The notes: generated by a model from the letters alone, not told the origin. A DNA stretch of 64,000 bases from JALZAQ01 sp038253885 (GCA_038253885.1 JBBSGP010000009.1:30960-94959), one strand, 5' to 3'. Shown: positions 45,200-54,511, numbered from the stretch's first letter. Translations and numbers: made by a program.

Positions 45200-45213
45200 A
45201 GCCAAGTGGCGCC

Positions 45214-45242
45214 TTGACATCCGCCATGTGGCGGTCTAGCTT
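45214..45242 (+). promoter_or_regulatory. rpsT promoter
   Basis: Plus strand: consensus -35 TTGACA (45214-45219), 17-base spacer, -10 TAGCTT (45237-45242); start near 45249, leader of 40 bases with GGAG at 45275-45278 before the GTG. Confidence 0.85.
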
Positions 45243-45288
45243 TCCGCGCTCGTACGCCCCCCCGCATCAGGTCACCGGAGAGCCCGTC

Positions 45289-45516
45289 GTGCCGAATATC
45301 GCGTCCGCGAAGAAGAACATGCGGAAGTCCCGCGCCGCGGCCGTGCGGAACCGAGCGCAGCGCTCGGCACTGCGCACTGCCCTCAAGAGAGCGAGAAGCT
45401 CCGAAGCGAGCGGCGAGGACAAGCGCCGCGCCGTGCAGCTGCTCGACCGGGCAGCGCGCAAGAATCTGATCCACCGGAACACCGCCGCCCGAAACAAGAG
45501 CGCGCTGGCGAGGTAG
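45289..45516 (+). CDS. rpsT: 30S ribosomal protein S20 (bS20)
   Basis: 75 residues, start GTG ([20 protein letters not shown]), a helical, very basic 16S rRNA-binding protein. The sequence ends [16 protein letters not shown], the S20 end. GTG at 45289 has GGAG about 10 bases upstream and a strong promoter; longer upstream frame is not S20-like. The stop codon abuts the stop of the convergent zinc-ribbon gene with no intergenic base, so no terminator is seen on this strand. Confidence 0.93.
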   Translation: MPNIASAKKNMRKSRAAAVRNRAQRSALRTALKRARSSEASGEDKRRAVQLLDRAARKNLIHRNTAARNKSALAR

Positions 45517-46374
45517 TCACAGAGCCGCGAGCTCGGCTCCGCAACGCTCGCAATACCATTCCGTGGGGTAGTTGAGAGTTCCGCACTCCTGGCACTTGAG
45601 CGTCTTCACCTGCTCCGGTGGGACGTCCTTGAGGAAGGCCGGAACCGATTCGCGCGTCTCGCGCGAGCGCACCTCGGGAATCGGGGGCGCGGCCCGCGGT
45701 GGCTCCACCGGCGTCGGCATGCGAGCGGGCTGGGGTGCGGCGGCCGAGGGGAGCGCCCTTGCCGTCCGGGTGGTGGCTTCGCCCGAGCTCTCCTCGTCCG
45801 ACGCCCCACTCAACGATTTCAGAAACTCGAGCTCATCGAATCCCGCTCCAGCAGATCCGGCGCGATCCCCGTTCGTGCCAGCGTCGGTTGGCTCCCGGTC
45901 GTGTGCCGGCTGCGGCCCCGATGTGCGGGCGGGCGCCGGCTCGACGAGCTCGAGGACCGAGCGCAGCCGCGTCAGTTCTCCCGTCAAGGACTCGCGCTCC
46001 ATGTTGATGGCGGCCAGCGCCTGCTGACACCGATCGATCTGCTCGTCGCACGCCTCGGGACTGAACTCGCCGACAGCCGCACGCAACTCGGCCTCCGCCA
46101 GCTCGTCGCGATGCTTCACCTCATCGATGTCCAGCGAGGTGAGTCGGTCGCCGAGCACCTTCTCCATCTCCTCGATGACGGCGGTGTGAGACACCAGCTG
46201 CTCGATGACGCGCTGCAGCCGCGCGGTATAGTCCGCGTGCACGCGCTCATAGACGTGGGGAGCGGTGGCCGATTTTTTCGCTTCCAGCCCCGCCAGCCAT
46301 TGCTCGTACCGCTGGCGGTCGAGGAAGAGCGTCGCCACCGCCTGCTCCGAGTTCTCTATTCCGGTATTGGTCAT
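45517..46374 (-). CDS. Coiled-coil protein with C-terminal zinc ribbon
   Basis: 285 residues. Helical, charged region about 10-145 with coiled-coil heptads (LQRVIEQLVSHTAVIEEMEK, DEVKHRDELAEAELRAAVGE), a Pro/Ala/Ser-rich linker about 148-240, and a C-terminal zinc ribbon CQECGTLNYPTEWYCERCG (about 258-278), with two CxxC knuckles. No membrane segment. It resembles the many small zinc-ribbon plus coiled-coil proteins of unknown role. A GGAGAAGG ribosome site is just before the ATG. Confidence 0.75.
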   Translation of the reverse strand: MTNTGIENSEQAVATLFLDRQRYEQWLAGLEAKKSATAPHVYERVHADYTARLQRVIEQLVSHTAVIEEMEKVLGDRLTSLDIDEVKHRDELAEAELRAAVGEFSPEACDEQIDRCQQALAAINMERESLTGELTRLRSVLELVEPAPARTSGPQPAHDREPTDAGTNGDRAGSAGAGFDELEFLKSLSGASDEESSGEATTRTARALPSAAAPQPARMPTPVEPPRAAPPIPEVRSRETRESVPAFLKDVPPEQVKTLKCQECGTLNYPTEWYCERCGAELAAL

Positions 46375-46507
46375 CCTTCTCTCCGCCTCAGCGACGGCGA
46401 CGGACAGCCGGGATATGCTCCCGGTACTCCCGCCCGGTCACGAGCCGCCACCACCGCGGCGACATCGCCCGCCGACAATTCATTAACGCGCCCTAACAAT
46501 CGTGCTG

Positions 46508-47062
46508 TCATAGGATTCTGGCCGTATGCTCCAAACTTTCCATGCGCTGGTGGGCGATCAACAACGATGGGCCGGTGGTCACGGCGCCGTGGTTGGCCAT
46601 CAGAAAGGCGTCGTGATCCGCGAGGAAAGGCTCGAAGCGGTCGGCAAGCGCCTCCGTTCCCGGTGTGGCGTATGGCACGAGCGGCACCCATCCCATCTGA
46701 AAGATGACCTCTGGCAAGACACACGTCGAGAACGATTCTCCCGCCACCGCGAAACCGGTCGCGGTAGGAGGATGCGCGTGCACCACCGCCCGAACGTCCG
46801 CCCGCCGCCGATAGATCCGCAGATGGACGGCGATCTCCGATGATGCATGTCGGCCCCCGCGAATCCGCTCGCCCGCGAGCGTCAGCTCCACCAGATCGCC
46901 CACCTGAACGTTCACCTTCGACATTCCCGCCGGAGTCACCAGAACGCGATTCGCATCGAGCCGCACCGACACGTTTCCATCCGGACCCGCGATGAGTCCG
47001 CGCTCGTAGAGACGCCGACACACATCCACCACCTCGCGTCGCGCGCTCAGTGAAGCTGTCAT
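46508..47062 (-). CDS. Class II aldolase/adducin family protein
   Basis: 184 residues from ATG at 47062. GPDGNVSVRL (about 27-36), HASSEIAVHLRIYRRR (about 72-87, with metal-site Glu), the metal-binding pair HAHPP near 94-98, and a third His in LMANHGAV near 155. This is the fuculose/rhamnulose/ribulose-phosphate aldolase and epimerase family, zinc-dependent; the sugar cannot be named. It ends about 20-30 residues sooner than typical FucA (215). One base separates it from pyrC upstream, so it is transcribed with the pyrimidine operon. Confidence 0.85.
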   Translation of the reverse strand: MTASLSARREVVDVCRRLYERGLIAGPDGNVSVRLDANRVLVTPAGMSKVNVQVGDLVELTLAGERIRGGRHASSEIAVHLRIYRRRADVRAVVHAHPPTATGFAVAGESFSTCVLPEVIFQMGWVPLVPYATPGTEALADRFEPFLADHDAFLMANHGAVTTGPSLLIAHQRMESLEHTARIL

Positions 47063-47063
47063 G

Positions 47064-48347
47064 TCACGCTGTGAGGTGATGCACCACCCGTCCCCCGACG
47101 ATCGTGCAGAGCGCGCGCCCGTGCAGCGTTCGGCCCGCGTACGGCGTATTCCTCCCCTTCGACAGAAAGCGCGCCGGATCGACGGTCCACTCGATGCGCG
47201 GATCGAACACCGTGATGTCCGCCATGTCTCCCACCGCCAGCGTTCCACCCGCCAAGCCGAACGCACGCGCAGGTGCGATGGACATGCGCTCGATCAGCGT
47301 GGCGTAATCGATGATCCCCGGATCCACCAGCTCCGTCACCAGAAGCGCCAGGGCGGTCTCGAGCCCGACGATCCCGAAGGGCGCGTCGGCAAACTCCCGC
47401 TCCTTGGCGTCATAGTGGTGCGGGGCGTGGTCGGTGGCGATCAGATCGATCGTCCCGTCCCTCACAGCCTCGCGGAGCGCCTGGACATCGGCAGCGCGCC
47501 TTAGCGGCGGGTTCATCTTGGCGTGGGTGTCGTATCCTTCCACTTCGTCTTCCGTGAGCGTCAGGTGATGCGGCGTCACTTCGGCTGTCACGTTGATTCC
47601 GCGCTCCTTGCCCCACCGAATCAGCTCCACCGACCCGCTGGTGCTCATGTGAGCGAGATGAACGTGGCCTCCGGTGCGGCGCGCGAGCAGGATGTTTCGG
47701 ATCACCATCACCTCTTCCGCTTCGGCCGGGATCCCGCGAAGCCCCAGCCGAGCGCTGAGGAGTCCCTCGTTCATCGAGCCGCCGGCCGCCAGCGTCCGCT
47801 CCTCGCAATGATCGATCACCGGAATGCCGAAGGTCTGGGAGTACTCCAGAGCGGTGCGCATGAGCTGCGCACTGACCACGGGCTGGCCGTCGTCGCTCAC
47901 GGCGACGGCTCCGGCGCCGACCATCTCGCCGAACTCGGCCAGTGCTTCGCCCTTCTGCCCCACCGACACGGCGCCTATGGGATAGACGCGGGCGGCATTC
48001 GCTCGCAACCCCTGACGAATGACGAAGCCCACGGCGGCCTGATTATCCGTGACGGGCTCGGTGTTCGGCATGGCGCACACCGCGGTGAAGCCGCCCGCCG
48101 CCGCGGCGCGAGCGCCGCTCGCGATCGTCTCCACGTCCTCCCGCCCCGGCTCGCGGAGATGGCAGTGAACATCGATGAAGCCGGCCGAGACGATGGCGCC
48201 GGCGCAGTCGATCACCCGCGCCGCGCCGGCATCGACGCTGCCGCCGATTCTCGCGATGCGCCCATCATCGCCTACCAGCAGATCGCCCGTCTCATCCATC
48301 CGGCGCGAAGGATCGACCAGTCGTCCGCCTCTGAGAAGGGTGGCCAC
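47064..48347 (-). CDS. pyrC: Dihydroorotase (class I)
   Basis: Third step of pyrimidine synthesis, closing carbamoyl aspartate to dihydroorotate. 427 residues with all zinc motifs of class I dihydroorotases: DVHCHLREPG (about 59-68), MPNTEP (93-98), a metal-site Asp/His in IDHCEE (about 178-183), HLAHMS near 233 and DHAPHHYDAKE near 305. Only one bridging Lys or equivalent cannot be placed by eye. GTG at 48347 follows the pyrB stop with no gap. Confidence 0.95.
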   Translation of the reverse strand: MATLLRGGRLVDPSRRMDETGDLLVGDDGRIARIGGSVDAGAARVIDCAGAIVSAGFIDVHCHLREPGREDVETIASGARAAAAGGFTAVCAMPNTEPVTDNQAAVGFVIRQGLRANAARVYPIGAVSVGQKGEALAEFGEMVGAGAVAVSDDGQPVVSAQLMRTALEYSQTFGIPVIDHCEERTLAAGGSMNEGLLSARLGLRGIPAEAEEVMVIRNILLARRTGGHVHLAHMSTSGSVELIRWGKERGINVTAEVTPHHLTLTEDEVEGYDTHAKMNPPLRRAADVQALREAVRDGTIDLIATDHAPHHYDAKEREFADAPFGIVGLETALALLVTELVDPGIIDYATLIERMSIAPARAFGLAGGTLAVGDMADITVFDPRIEWTVDPARFLSKGRNTPYAGRTLHGRALCTIVGGRVVHHLTA

Positions 48348-49319
48348 CTAGTGCTCTCCACCGCCCTTGGCGGCCTCGGCGAGCTCCGGCCTGCCACCCG
48401 CCAGCAGATAGAGCACCGCCATGCGAACGGCGACACCATTCGTCACTTGCTCGAGAATGACGCTGTGGGGGCCATCGGCCACATCCGAATCGATCTCGAC
48501 GCCTCGGTTCATCGGACCGGGATGCAGAATGAGGATCTCGTGGTCGGCCCGGTCGAGTCGCTCGCGGGTGACGCCGAAGACGCGGTTGTACTCGCGGAGC
48601 GATGGGATGAAGCCAGCCGTCATGCGCTCGAGCTGCAAGCGCAGGATGTTCAGCGCCTCGGCCCACTCGATGGCCTCCTCCACCCGCCGGAACACCTTCA
48701 CGCCGAGCTCATCGATGGCGTTGGGCAGGAGCGATCGGGGTCCGCAGACCCCCACCTCCGCCCCCATCTTCTTCAGCCCCCACAAATTGGAGCGCGCCAC
48801 GCGCGAGTGCAGCACGTCACCGACGAGACACACGCGACGACCGGTGAGCGTCCCCAGATGGTCGCGGAGGGTCAGCAGGTCCAGCAGCCCCTGGGTCGGG
48901 TGCTCGTGCATCCCGTCGCCCGCGTTGATGACGCTCGACTCGATCCGCTCGGCGAGAAATTGCGCGGCTCCCGACGCCCCGTGACGTATCACCACCATGT
49001 CGATGCGCATCGCCTCGAGGTTCCGGGCCGTATCCACCAGCGTCTCTCCCTTCGAGACGCTGGACGCCGATGTCGCGACGTTGACGGTATCCGCCGACAG
49101 GCGCTTCTCGGCGAACTCGAACGAGATGCGCGTGCGCGTCGAGGCCTCGAAGAAGAGATTCACGATCGTCTGGCCACGGAGTGCCGGCACCTTCTTGATG
49201 GCGCGCTCGCTGATCTCCTTGAACGGCTCGGCGGTGTCGAGGATGAGCCCGATCTGCTCCGCGCTGAGAGGCTCGAGGCCGAGCAGGTCCTTGCCGAGTG
49301 GGGTTCCCGCCAGCGTCAC
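48348..49319 (-). CDS. pyrB: Aspartate carbamoyltransferase catalytic chain
   Basis: Condenses carbamoyl phosphate and aspartate. 323 residues from GTG at 49319. Carbamoyl-phosphate motif [13 protein letters not shown] (about 51-63), [30 protein letters not shown] and aspartate-binding [15 protein letters not shown] are present. The regulatory chain pyrI is absent nearby, as in pyrR-type operons. GTGA overlap with pyrR upstream. Frame upstream of 49319 is shadow of pyrR. Confidence 0.96.
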   Translation of the reverse strand: MTLAGTPLGKDLLGLEPLSAEQIGLILDTAEPFKEISERAIKKVPALRGQTIVNLFFEASTRTRISFEFAEKRLSADTVNVATSASSVSKGETLVDTARNLEAMRIDMVVIRHGASGAAQFLAERIESSVINAGDGMHEHPTQGLLDLLTLRDHLGTLTGRRVCLVGDVLHSRVARSNLWGLKKMGAEVGVCGPRSLLPNAIDELGVKVFRRVEEAIEWAEALNILRLQLERMTAGFIPSLREYNRVFGVTRERLDRADHEILILHPGPMNRGVEIDSDVADGPHSVILEQVTNGVAVRMAVLYLLAGGRPELAEAAKGGGEH

Positions 49320-49882
49320 TCGCGCTCGCCCCGCTTCACCAGCACGACAGCGTCCCGTCCATCGAGCTCCTGCACGAGAACGTCCACCCGATCGCGACGC
49401 TCGACCTGCACGGTTTTCCCGACGACGTCCGCATGGATCGGCAGCTCGCGGCCGCCCCGGTCCACCAGGACGGCCAGCGCGATGCGAGCGGGACGGCCGA
49501 AGTCGGCGAGCTCGTCGAGTGCCGCGCGCACCGTGCGGCCGGTGTACAGGACATCGTCCACGATGACGACGCGCTTTCCCTCGAGGTTCCACGGGAGCTG
49601 CGTCGGGCCCACGACCGGACGGGGCCCCACAGTCTGGAGATCATCTCGATAGAGGGTGATGTCCAACGCGCCCCGGGGCAGCGACGTTCCTTCCCGCTCG
49701 TTGATCACGGCGACGATGCGGTCGGCCAGCTGAACGCCGCGCCGCTGAATTCCCACGACGATCAGATTGTCCGTCCCGTTCGTCAGCTCGACGATCTCGT
49801 CCGCCATGCGCTTGAGCGTGCGATCCATGGCGCGCGCGTCGAGAATCGTGCTCGGGTTGTCGGTGGGAGGGGGGGGGGGCAT
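49316..49882 (-). CDS. pyrR: Bifunctional pyr-operon regulator/uracil phosphoribosyltransferase PyrR
   Basis: Binds pyr mRNA to attenuate transcription when UMP is high, and has uracil phosphoribosyltransferase activity. 188 residues. PRPP motif [18 protein letters not shown] (about 104-121), [13 protein letters not shown] (about 44-56), and ITLYRDDL. The N-terminal [18 protein letters not shown] matches the family, and the first residues are a Pro run encoded by 11 consecutive C bases right after the ATG (49869-49879). First gene of pyrR-pyrB-pyrC. No PyrR-binding hairpin could be identified in the 225-base leader. Confidence 0.94.
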   Translation of the reverse strand: MPPPPPTDNPSTILDARAMDRTLKRMADEIVELTNGTDNLIVVGIQRRGVQLADRIVAVINEREGTSLPRGALDITLYRDDLQTVGPRPVVGPTQLPWNLEGKRVVIVDDVLYTGRTVRAALDELADFGRPARIALAVLVDRGGRELPIHADVVGKTVQVERRDRVDVLVQELDGRDAVVLVKRGERE

Positions 49883-49945
49883 CGGCCGCCAATATGTCGT
49901 TGAGGGAAGCTGAGAAGGGCGTCTGTACGCGCCGTGTCCGGCCGC

Positions 49946-49973
49946 GTGACAGCCAGCGGCCGGCGCGTAATAT
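49946..49973 (+). promoter_or_regulatory. Possible promoter of the secreted protein at 50108
   Basis: Plus strand: -35 GTGACA (49946-49951), 16-base spacer, -10 TAATAT (49968-49973). Spacing is shorter than at the other promoters. The region is AT-richer than its surroundings, and the minus strand may also hold the pyrR promoter here, though I could not fix its boxes. Confidence 0.45.
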
Positions 49974-50107
49974 ATCGTATCCCTGCCTCATTGCGGCGCG
50001 TCGAATCCCACCCGACCTTTCAGCGAATCAACGGCGGACCGATAATTCTGTACGTCCCTCCGCTCGCGCTCCTCGCTTGTCCCCCCTCGTTACCGCCCGG
50101 AGCATCG

Positions 50108-50971
50108 ATGTCGCTCGTCTCCCGCCTGGCCGCGCTCGGCGTGGCGATTCCCATCACCGCCGCTTCGCTGCCGGCCCAGAACGACAGCCTCTCTCCAGGT
50201 CTAGCTCGGAAGCCGGACCTCTCCATCGCCAGCATCCGGACGGGCACGTCGCTGGGTCGTGAGGCATACGTGCTGGGCTACCGCCGCTCGGTGAAGGTCG
50301 CGTGCCTGGCGAGAGTGAGTGACGCGCCCGCCGCCGTGCTGCGGGATTCGCGAGCGACAATCATCGCGCTGGAGGAGGGAGAACGGCTCCAGGTGGAAGC
50401 AGCCCTCGACTCGGCCTTTCTCGAGCTGACGCGCACTGGCGGCTGCTCGACGCTGACGCGCCCAACGCGCCTCGTCGTCGTGGACAGCTTCGAAGGGCAA
50501 CCCTGGAACGCTCCCGTTCGAGCGGTCGGCTCGCCGGACAGGGGTCGCTACACGGACGAGGGACTGCTCGCTCTGTCGCGGCAGGCGAAGGTTCGCGGTG
50601 TTCGCGGAGAGGCGGTGTTCAACTTCACGGCGATCAAGGGCAGCGAGCGGCTGGTCACCGGACTGTACCGTTTCCCGGTCCACGCGGGCGGGGGTGAGTG
50701 CGCCGCGCGGTGGAGCGTGCTGGAGGCAGAGCTGCTCGAGCGCTATCCTACCTTGCGCCCGAAGCGTGAGATGCTACTCGCTGCGGCGGGCGACAGCGCA
50801 CGTGGTGGGGCGGGCGGGCAGTGCGAATCCTTCGCGAGGAGCGGCGGTCGGTGGAGCACTCTGTTCCGCAATCCGGATACCGACGCGCTCGAGGTGGCGA
50901 TGTACATGCATCGGGCCGCGGACGGCAGCCTCGCGATCAGCGTGGAATATCCCGGCTACACCATTCGCTGA
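50108..50971 (+). CDS. Hypothetical secreted protein
   Basis: 287 residues from ATG at 50108. Signal peptide MSLVSRLAALGVAIPITAA, cleavage likely after AASLPA near residue 22. The rest shows no family I know; Cys residues occur at several sites (AC near residue 65, CS near 117, EC and QC in the C-terminal half), so disulphides are possible in the periplasm. Two-thirds of the frame upstream of the chosen ATG has no ribosome site. A run of Arg and Leu (LLERYPTLRPKREM) is near residue 215. Followed 23 bases later by another small secreted protein. Confidence 0.65.
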   Translation: MSLVSRLAALGVAIPITAASLPAQNDSLSPGLARKPDLSIASIRTGTSLGREAYVLGYRRSVKVACLARVSDAPAAVLRDSRATIIALEEGERLQVEAALDSAFLELTRTGGCSTLTRPTRLVVVDSFEGQPWNAPVRAVGSPDRGRYTDEGLLALSRQAKVRGVRGEAVFNFTAIKGSERLVTGLYRFPVHAGGGECAARWSVLEAELLERYPTLRPKREMLLAAAGDSARGGAGGQCESFARSGGRWSTLFRNPDTDALEVAMYMHRAADGSLAISVEYPGYTIR

Positions 50972-50993
50972 GGAACGAGGCAACGATGTCGTG

Positions 50994-51488
50994 ATGGTCG
51001 AGCCGATCGTCGGGCTCCTCCTCGCGACCCTCTGGTCGCCCGCCGCCTCCTTGCCGGTGCCGGTTGGGCTGGGCGCCGCAATCCAGGCGCGCGCCGATTC
51101 GGTGACTGCTCACATCCGCAGCTCGACCTGGATGCAGTTGACGCTCGACATCGATTATTCCCATCGCTCCATTGCCGACAGCGCCACACTCACGATCCGC
51201 TGGTACAAGAAGAACGGCAGCACCCTTCCCTTCACGACGTCGGCCACACGCGTCGGGCCAGGCACGGGACGGATCGCGCTCGACGCGCACTATCAGGGCG
51301 TGCTCGGCCCGCCGGTGCTCATCCGCATGCGCGCTCTCCTGCAAGGGCGAGGAGGGCGGGTGCTCGCACGACAGGAATGCGCGCTCGTCCTCGTCACCGC
51401 GCAGGGCAAGACGGCGTGGGCAGGTGACCTCGCTCCGGGCCGGCGCGGCGGGCTGCGATGGCGCGCCCGACGCTGCGTCGCAGGTTGA
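50994..51488 (+). CDS. Hypothetical secreted protein
   Basis: 164 residues from ATG at 50994, with a GAGG-like ribosome site about 12 bases upstream. N-terminal hydrophobic segment MVEPIVGLLLATLWSPAASLP looks like a signal peptide. The rest is beta-rich with basic residues toward the C-terminus. It resembles its upstream neighbour in style only; no domain recognised. It may form a two-gene unit with it. Converges on the transferase gene on the minus strand, 19 bases between stops. Confidence 0.55.
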   Translation: MVEPIVGLLLATLWSPAASLPVPVGLGAAIQARADSVTAHIRSSTWMQLTLDIDYSHRSIADSATLTIRWYKKNGSTLPFTTSATRVGPGTGRIALDAHYQGVLGPPVLIRMRALLQGRGGRVLARQECALVLVTAQGKTAWAGDLAPGRRGGLRWRARRCVAG

Positions 51489-51507
51489 ACACCGCGAGCG
51501 CTCGCGC

Positions 51508-53271
51508 TCACATCACGTCTGCTCTGCGGCGACGCACCTTGCCGTCGGTCACTTCGATACCTCCAACCCGATTGTAGGTGTGCGTGCCCAGGAGCTCGGG
51601 GTCCCAACCGGGGCCAACGGCCACGAGGGCGCGCTCCTCATACTCGCTCGGTGAGAGCGTCACGATCTCATTGAGGGTGAAGCTGAAACCGTATGTGCAG
51701 CTTCCGTCCTGACTGGGCCGAATGAGGACATCGCCGCGGCGTCCGATTGCGCCGGCGCAGCGCGCCGTCCGGATGTCCACAGAGACTGGGCTCATGGGAT
51801 GCGGGATCCAGCGACCGGTGAGACTGTCGGCATGGAAGAGCGCGAGCATCGTACCCTGCCCGCGCGGCTCCCGCAGCGTCGTGAAGAACCACCACACGTT
51901 CGATTGTCGGTAGACGGATGTGTCCACGGCCGTGCCCGAGTACAGCTCGGCGTGAAGCTCCCATCCAAACGGAAAGGCAGTGGCACGATACAGTCGGACG
52001 GCCCTCTGCCCCGCTGATTCCGGAATCATGTACGCGACATCGCCGTCGAAGAAGACATAGGGGTACGAGAGATGGCCGCCCGTATCGAGCGCCACCTCGG
52101 GCGGGCCCATGCTGCCGTCGGCGCCGAGCTCGGCGCAGGAGATGACTCCACGATTCGCGCCGTAGAGGAAATCCTCGAAGAAGATCCAGATCCTCCCGTC
52201 GCGCTCCACCAGAAAGGGGTCGGCGTAGTAATGACCGCGGGGTGACTCGATCCACCGAAAGCCCGACATGTCGGGCGTTCCTTTGTCGAGAGGGGGATGC
52301 TCGACCCGAATCGCGATCCGCCAGTGCTCGACCTCGTGGCGCGCGGTCAACATCCGCGCAGCTCGCCTCGCGGCCTTCGCGGCGACCCGAGGGCCAGCCC
52401 ACCGGATCACTTCCCAGTTGGTCGGGCGACGATAGATCCGCCGCCGGCCTTCGTATGGAGCGGATGGCACGCGACGCTGCTCCAGATACTCCCAACCCCG
52501 CTCATGCAGCTCCCGCAGCTTCTGGATCACCAGATGCGTCGAGCCGAAGTACGGGCGAACGCGATTGCGGGCGAGAGACAGACCGCTCTCCGTCGCGAAC
52601 AGCGTCTTGGCCAGGATGACCCCCGCATCCAGCTCCTCGGTCAGGCGTTGCAGGACCACACCGGAAATCGGATTCTCCTCGACCAGCTCCCAGAAATGGG
52701 CTGGCCCGCCCCGGTAACGGTCGCTGTCCCCATGATGAAAGGACCAGACGCCGTAGCGGGCCACGTCGAGTATCCCGCCTCGAAGAATGTTGAAGCCGAA
52801 GCGCAGGAGGACATCGAGGTGCGCCGCGCGGATCCGATCGAGGTCGGGCTCCGTGAATCGATGCTCGAATCGCTTCGTCACCGGGCGAACGTGAATCCGA
52901 TCGATGCCCTCGAGCATGGCCGAGCAGTCCACAGGCTCGATGGGGTCGCGGTCTGCGTCGGAGTGACGCCGATCGAGACGGTTGTAGAGAGACCAGGCCA
53001 ATTCCTTGCGACGCCGGGCATCGGTGAGGGCGCCGAGCACGCGGAGCGGAAGGGGACGCCGCATCGCCGCCTCAGGGCGGGGAGTGGAAGCCGCCGCATC
53101 GGCGTTGAAGACGAGCAGCTCGAGCGCCGCGAAGTTGCACGCGCGAATGTCCTCGATGATGCCCGCGAAGACTCTGCTCAGCCGAACGTCGTCCAGAAGA
53201 ATGCCGATCCTCAGAGGCGGACGGTCGGCGGACGAGACGAGGAAAAGAGAGGAGATTGTCGCGTCGGGCAT
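51508..53271 (-). CDS. Formyltransferase-like protein with C-terminal GINT1-type/propeller domain
   Basis: 587 residues from ATG at 53271. The first half (about 20-260) is a formyltransferase-like fold: LRIGILLDD start, HLDVLLRFGFNILRG, and FHHGDSDRYRGGPAHFW (about 178-194), the place of the folate-binding HxSxLP loop. A linker with RRIYRRPTNWEV follows. The second half (about 315-580), starting RGHYYADPFLVERDGRIWIF, is the sugar-transferase propeller (GINT1/GH43-like) region found in glycolipid-synthesis proteins. A combined use in surface glycan decoration is plausible; the substrate is unknown. -10 like TATACT at 53278-53283 but no clear -35. Confidence 0.7.
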   Translation of the reverse strand: MPDATISSLFLVSSADRPPLRIGILLDDVRLSRVFAGIIEDIRACNFAALELLVFNADAAASTPRPEAAMRRPLPLRVLGALTDARRRKELAWSLYNRLDRRHSDADRDPIEPVDCSAMLEGIDRIHVRPVTKRFEHRFTEPDLDRIRAAHLDVLLRFGFNILRGGILDVARYGVWSFHHGDSDRYRGGPAHFWELVEENPISGVVLQRLTEELDAGVILAKTLFATESGLSLARNRVRPYFGSTHLVIQKLRELHERGWEYLEQRRVPSAPYEGRRRIYRRPTNWEVIRWAGPRVAAKAARRAARMLTARHEVEHWRIAIRVEHPPLDKGTPDMSGFRWIESPRGHYYADPFLVERDGRIWIFFEDFLYGANRGVISCAELGADGSMGPPEVALDTGGHLSYPYVFFDGDVAYMIPESAGQRAVRLYRATAFPFGWELHAELYSGTAVDTSVYRQSNVWWFFTTLREPRGQGTMLALFHADSLTGRWIPHPMSPVSVDIRTARCAGAIGRRGDVLIRPSQDGSCTYGFSFTLNEIVTLSPSEYEERALVAVGPGWDPELLGTHTYNRVGGIEVTDGKVRRRRADVM

Positions 53272-53333
53272 CGAGGGAGTATACGCGGATTCCGGGCTTG
53301 GCGGTGCCTCTGGCGGGTCGGCGGCGGCCGGCC

Positions 53334-53362
53334 TTGACGCCTCGGATAAACGGCTGTAGCTA
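53334..53362 (+). promoter_or_regulatory. Promoter of the first propeller lipoprotein gene
   Basis: Plus strand: -35 TTGACG (53334-53339), 17-base spacer, -10 TAGCTA (53357-53362); start near 53370, leader of about 38 bases with GAGGA at 53396-53400. Confidence 0.75.
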
Positions 53363-53407
53363 CCGGGACCCGAGCACCTGTTCACCCACGATCTCCGAGG
53401 ATGTTGC

Positions 53408-54511
53408 ATGATCCGGTCGCCTGCTGTCGGCTCTGGCCGCTCACTCCGTCTCGCGCTCGCCTCGACGGCAGCCATTCTATCGGCCGCCTGCTCAGGTGAG
53501 TTGACGCGACCAGCGCCGGCGACCGCGCCGGAGGTCCCCAGAGCAGTGGCGGCACTGACCGCTCCGGTGGCCGATTACACTCGAGTGCCGCTGCCGACGG
53601 GCGAGTTCGGCTGTGGTCGCGCCAACGACATCAATAACAGCGGCGTCGTGGGCGGAAACGTCTTCGTCTGCGGACCGACGTTCGTCTCCCGCGCCGCGCT
53701 CTGGATCAACCGCGCTCTCGTCGTGCTTCCCGCGCTCGCACCGAACGGCAGCTCGAATGTTCTAGCTGTGGACGACGACGGAACAGCAGTCGGCTTTGCC
53801 AGCGATGCGAACGGCACGTCCCACGCGACTGCCTGGAGGAACGGCGTCCTGATCCCCCTTCCGGGCGGGGAGAGCAGCACGGCTGCGGACATTCGGGGCG
53901 GCGTTATTGTCGGATCCATCACTCTCGCCGGGGTCCGCCTTCCCGCGATGTGGGTGCACGACCAGCTCTTCACCGACGCGCAGCCCGCGGGATTCGTGGG
54001 AGCGCGCTTCAACTCCATTGCCGTGGGAGTGGTGGCGGGCACGGCGCTCAATCCGATCAGCGGTATCGTAAGAAGTGTGCAGGCGTTCCGCTGGTTCGGC
54101 CCGGGCCGGTATCAGCTTCTGGACCTTCCGGCCGGCGGCGCGACGGTCGTCCTCGGCCAGGTGAACGACTTCCAGATGGTGGTGGGGGTCGTGACGGGGG
54201 CGACGGGCAGCTTCAGCGTCTACTGGCCCGGCGGCTCGACGTCACCGGTGACCGTGCCCCTTCCCGATGGCTACATCAGCAGCGATCTGCGCGCGATCAA
54301 CGATTGGGGCTGGCTCGGCGGGTCACTCACCGCCGCCGGCCTCAACCCGATCGTCGCACCGGCCGTCTATGTCACTGGGCACAATCTGTGGTTCCGGCTG
54401 CCCAATGACGACAGCTTCGGCACGGTGTTCGGTCTCAACGACCGGCGGCAGTTGGTGGGAACGTTCAGTCTGACCGCCGCGCAGCCGGTGCTGTGGGAGC
54501 CGAACAGCTGA
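53408..54511 (+). CDS. Beta-propeller-like lipoprotein (HAF-repeat type), copy 1
   Basis: 367 residues. Signal peptide with lipobox (ILSAAC, Cys near 29). The mature part is made of about seven repeats of roughly 45 residues of the form N-x-x-G-x-x-x-G (DINNSGVVGGNVFVCG, VDDDGTAVGFASDANG, INDWGWLGGSLTAAG, LNDRRQLVGTF), typical of HAF/NHL-like extracellular propellers. Several repeats end in xAxxW (RAALWIN, ATAWRN, FRWFGP). Probably an outer-membrane-anchored surface protein. It has its own promoter and a terminator behind it. Strongly similar to the next gene, so a tandem duplicate. Confidence 0.75.
   Translation: MIRSPAVGSGRSLRLALASTAAILSAACSGELTRPAPATAPEVPRAVAALTAPVADYTRVPLPTGEFGCGRANDINNSGVVGGNVFVCGPTFVSRAALWINRALVVLPALAPNGSSNVLAVDDDGTAVGFASDANGTSHATAWRNGVLIPLPGGESSTAADIRGGVIVGSITLAGVRLPAMWVHDQLFTDAQPAGFVGARFNSIAVGVVAGTALNPISGIVRSVQAFRWFGPGRYQLLDLPAGGATVVLGQVNDFQMVVGVVTGATGSFSVYWPGGSTSPVTVPLPDGYISSDLRAINDWGWLGGSLTAAGLNPIVAPAVYVTGHNLWFRLPNDDSFGTVFGLNDRRQLVGTFSLTAAQPVLWEPNS

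Noticed and set aside
49883..50107. PyrR-binding attenuator in the pyrR leader
   Set aside because: No convincing antiterminator/terminator pair or conserved PyrR loop could be seen in the 225 bases.
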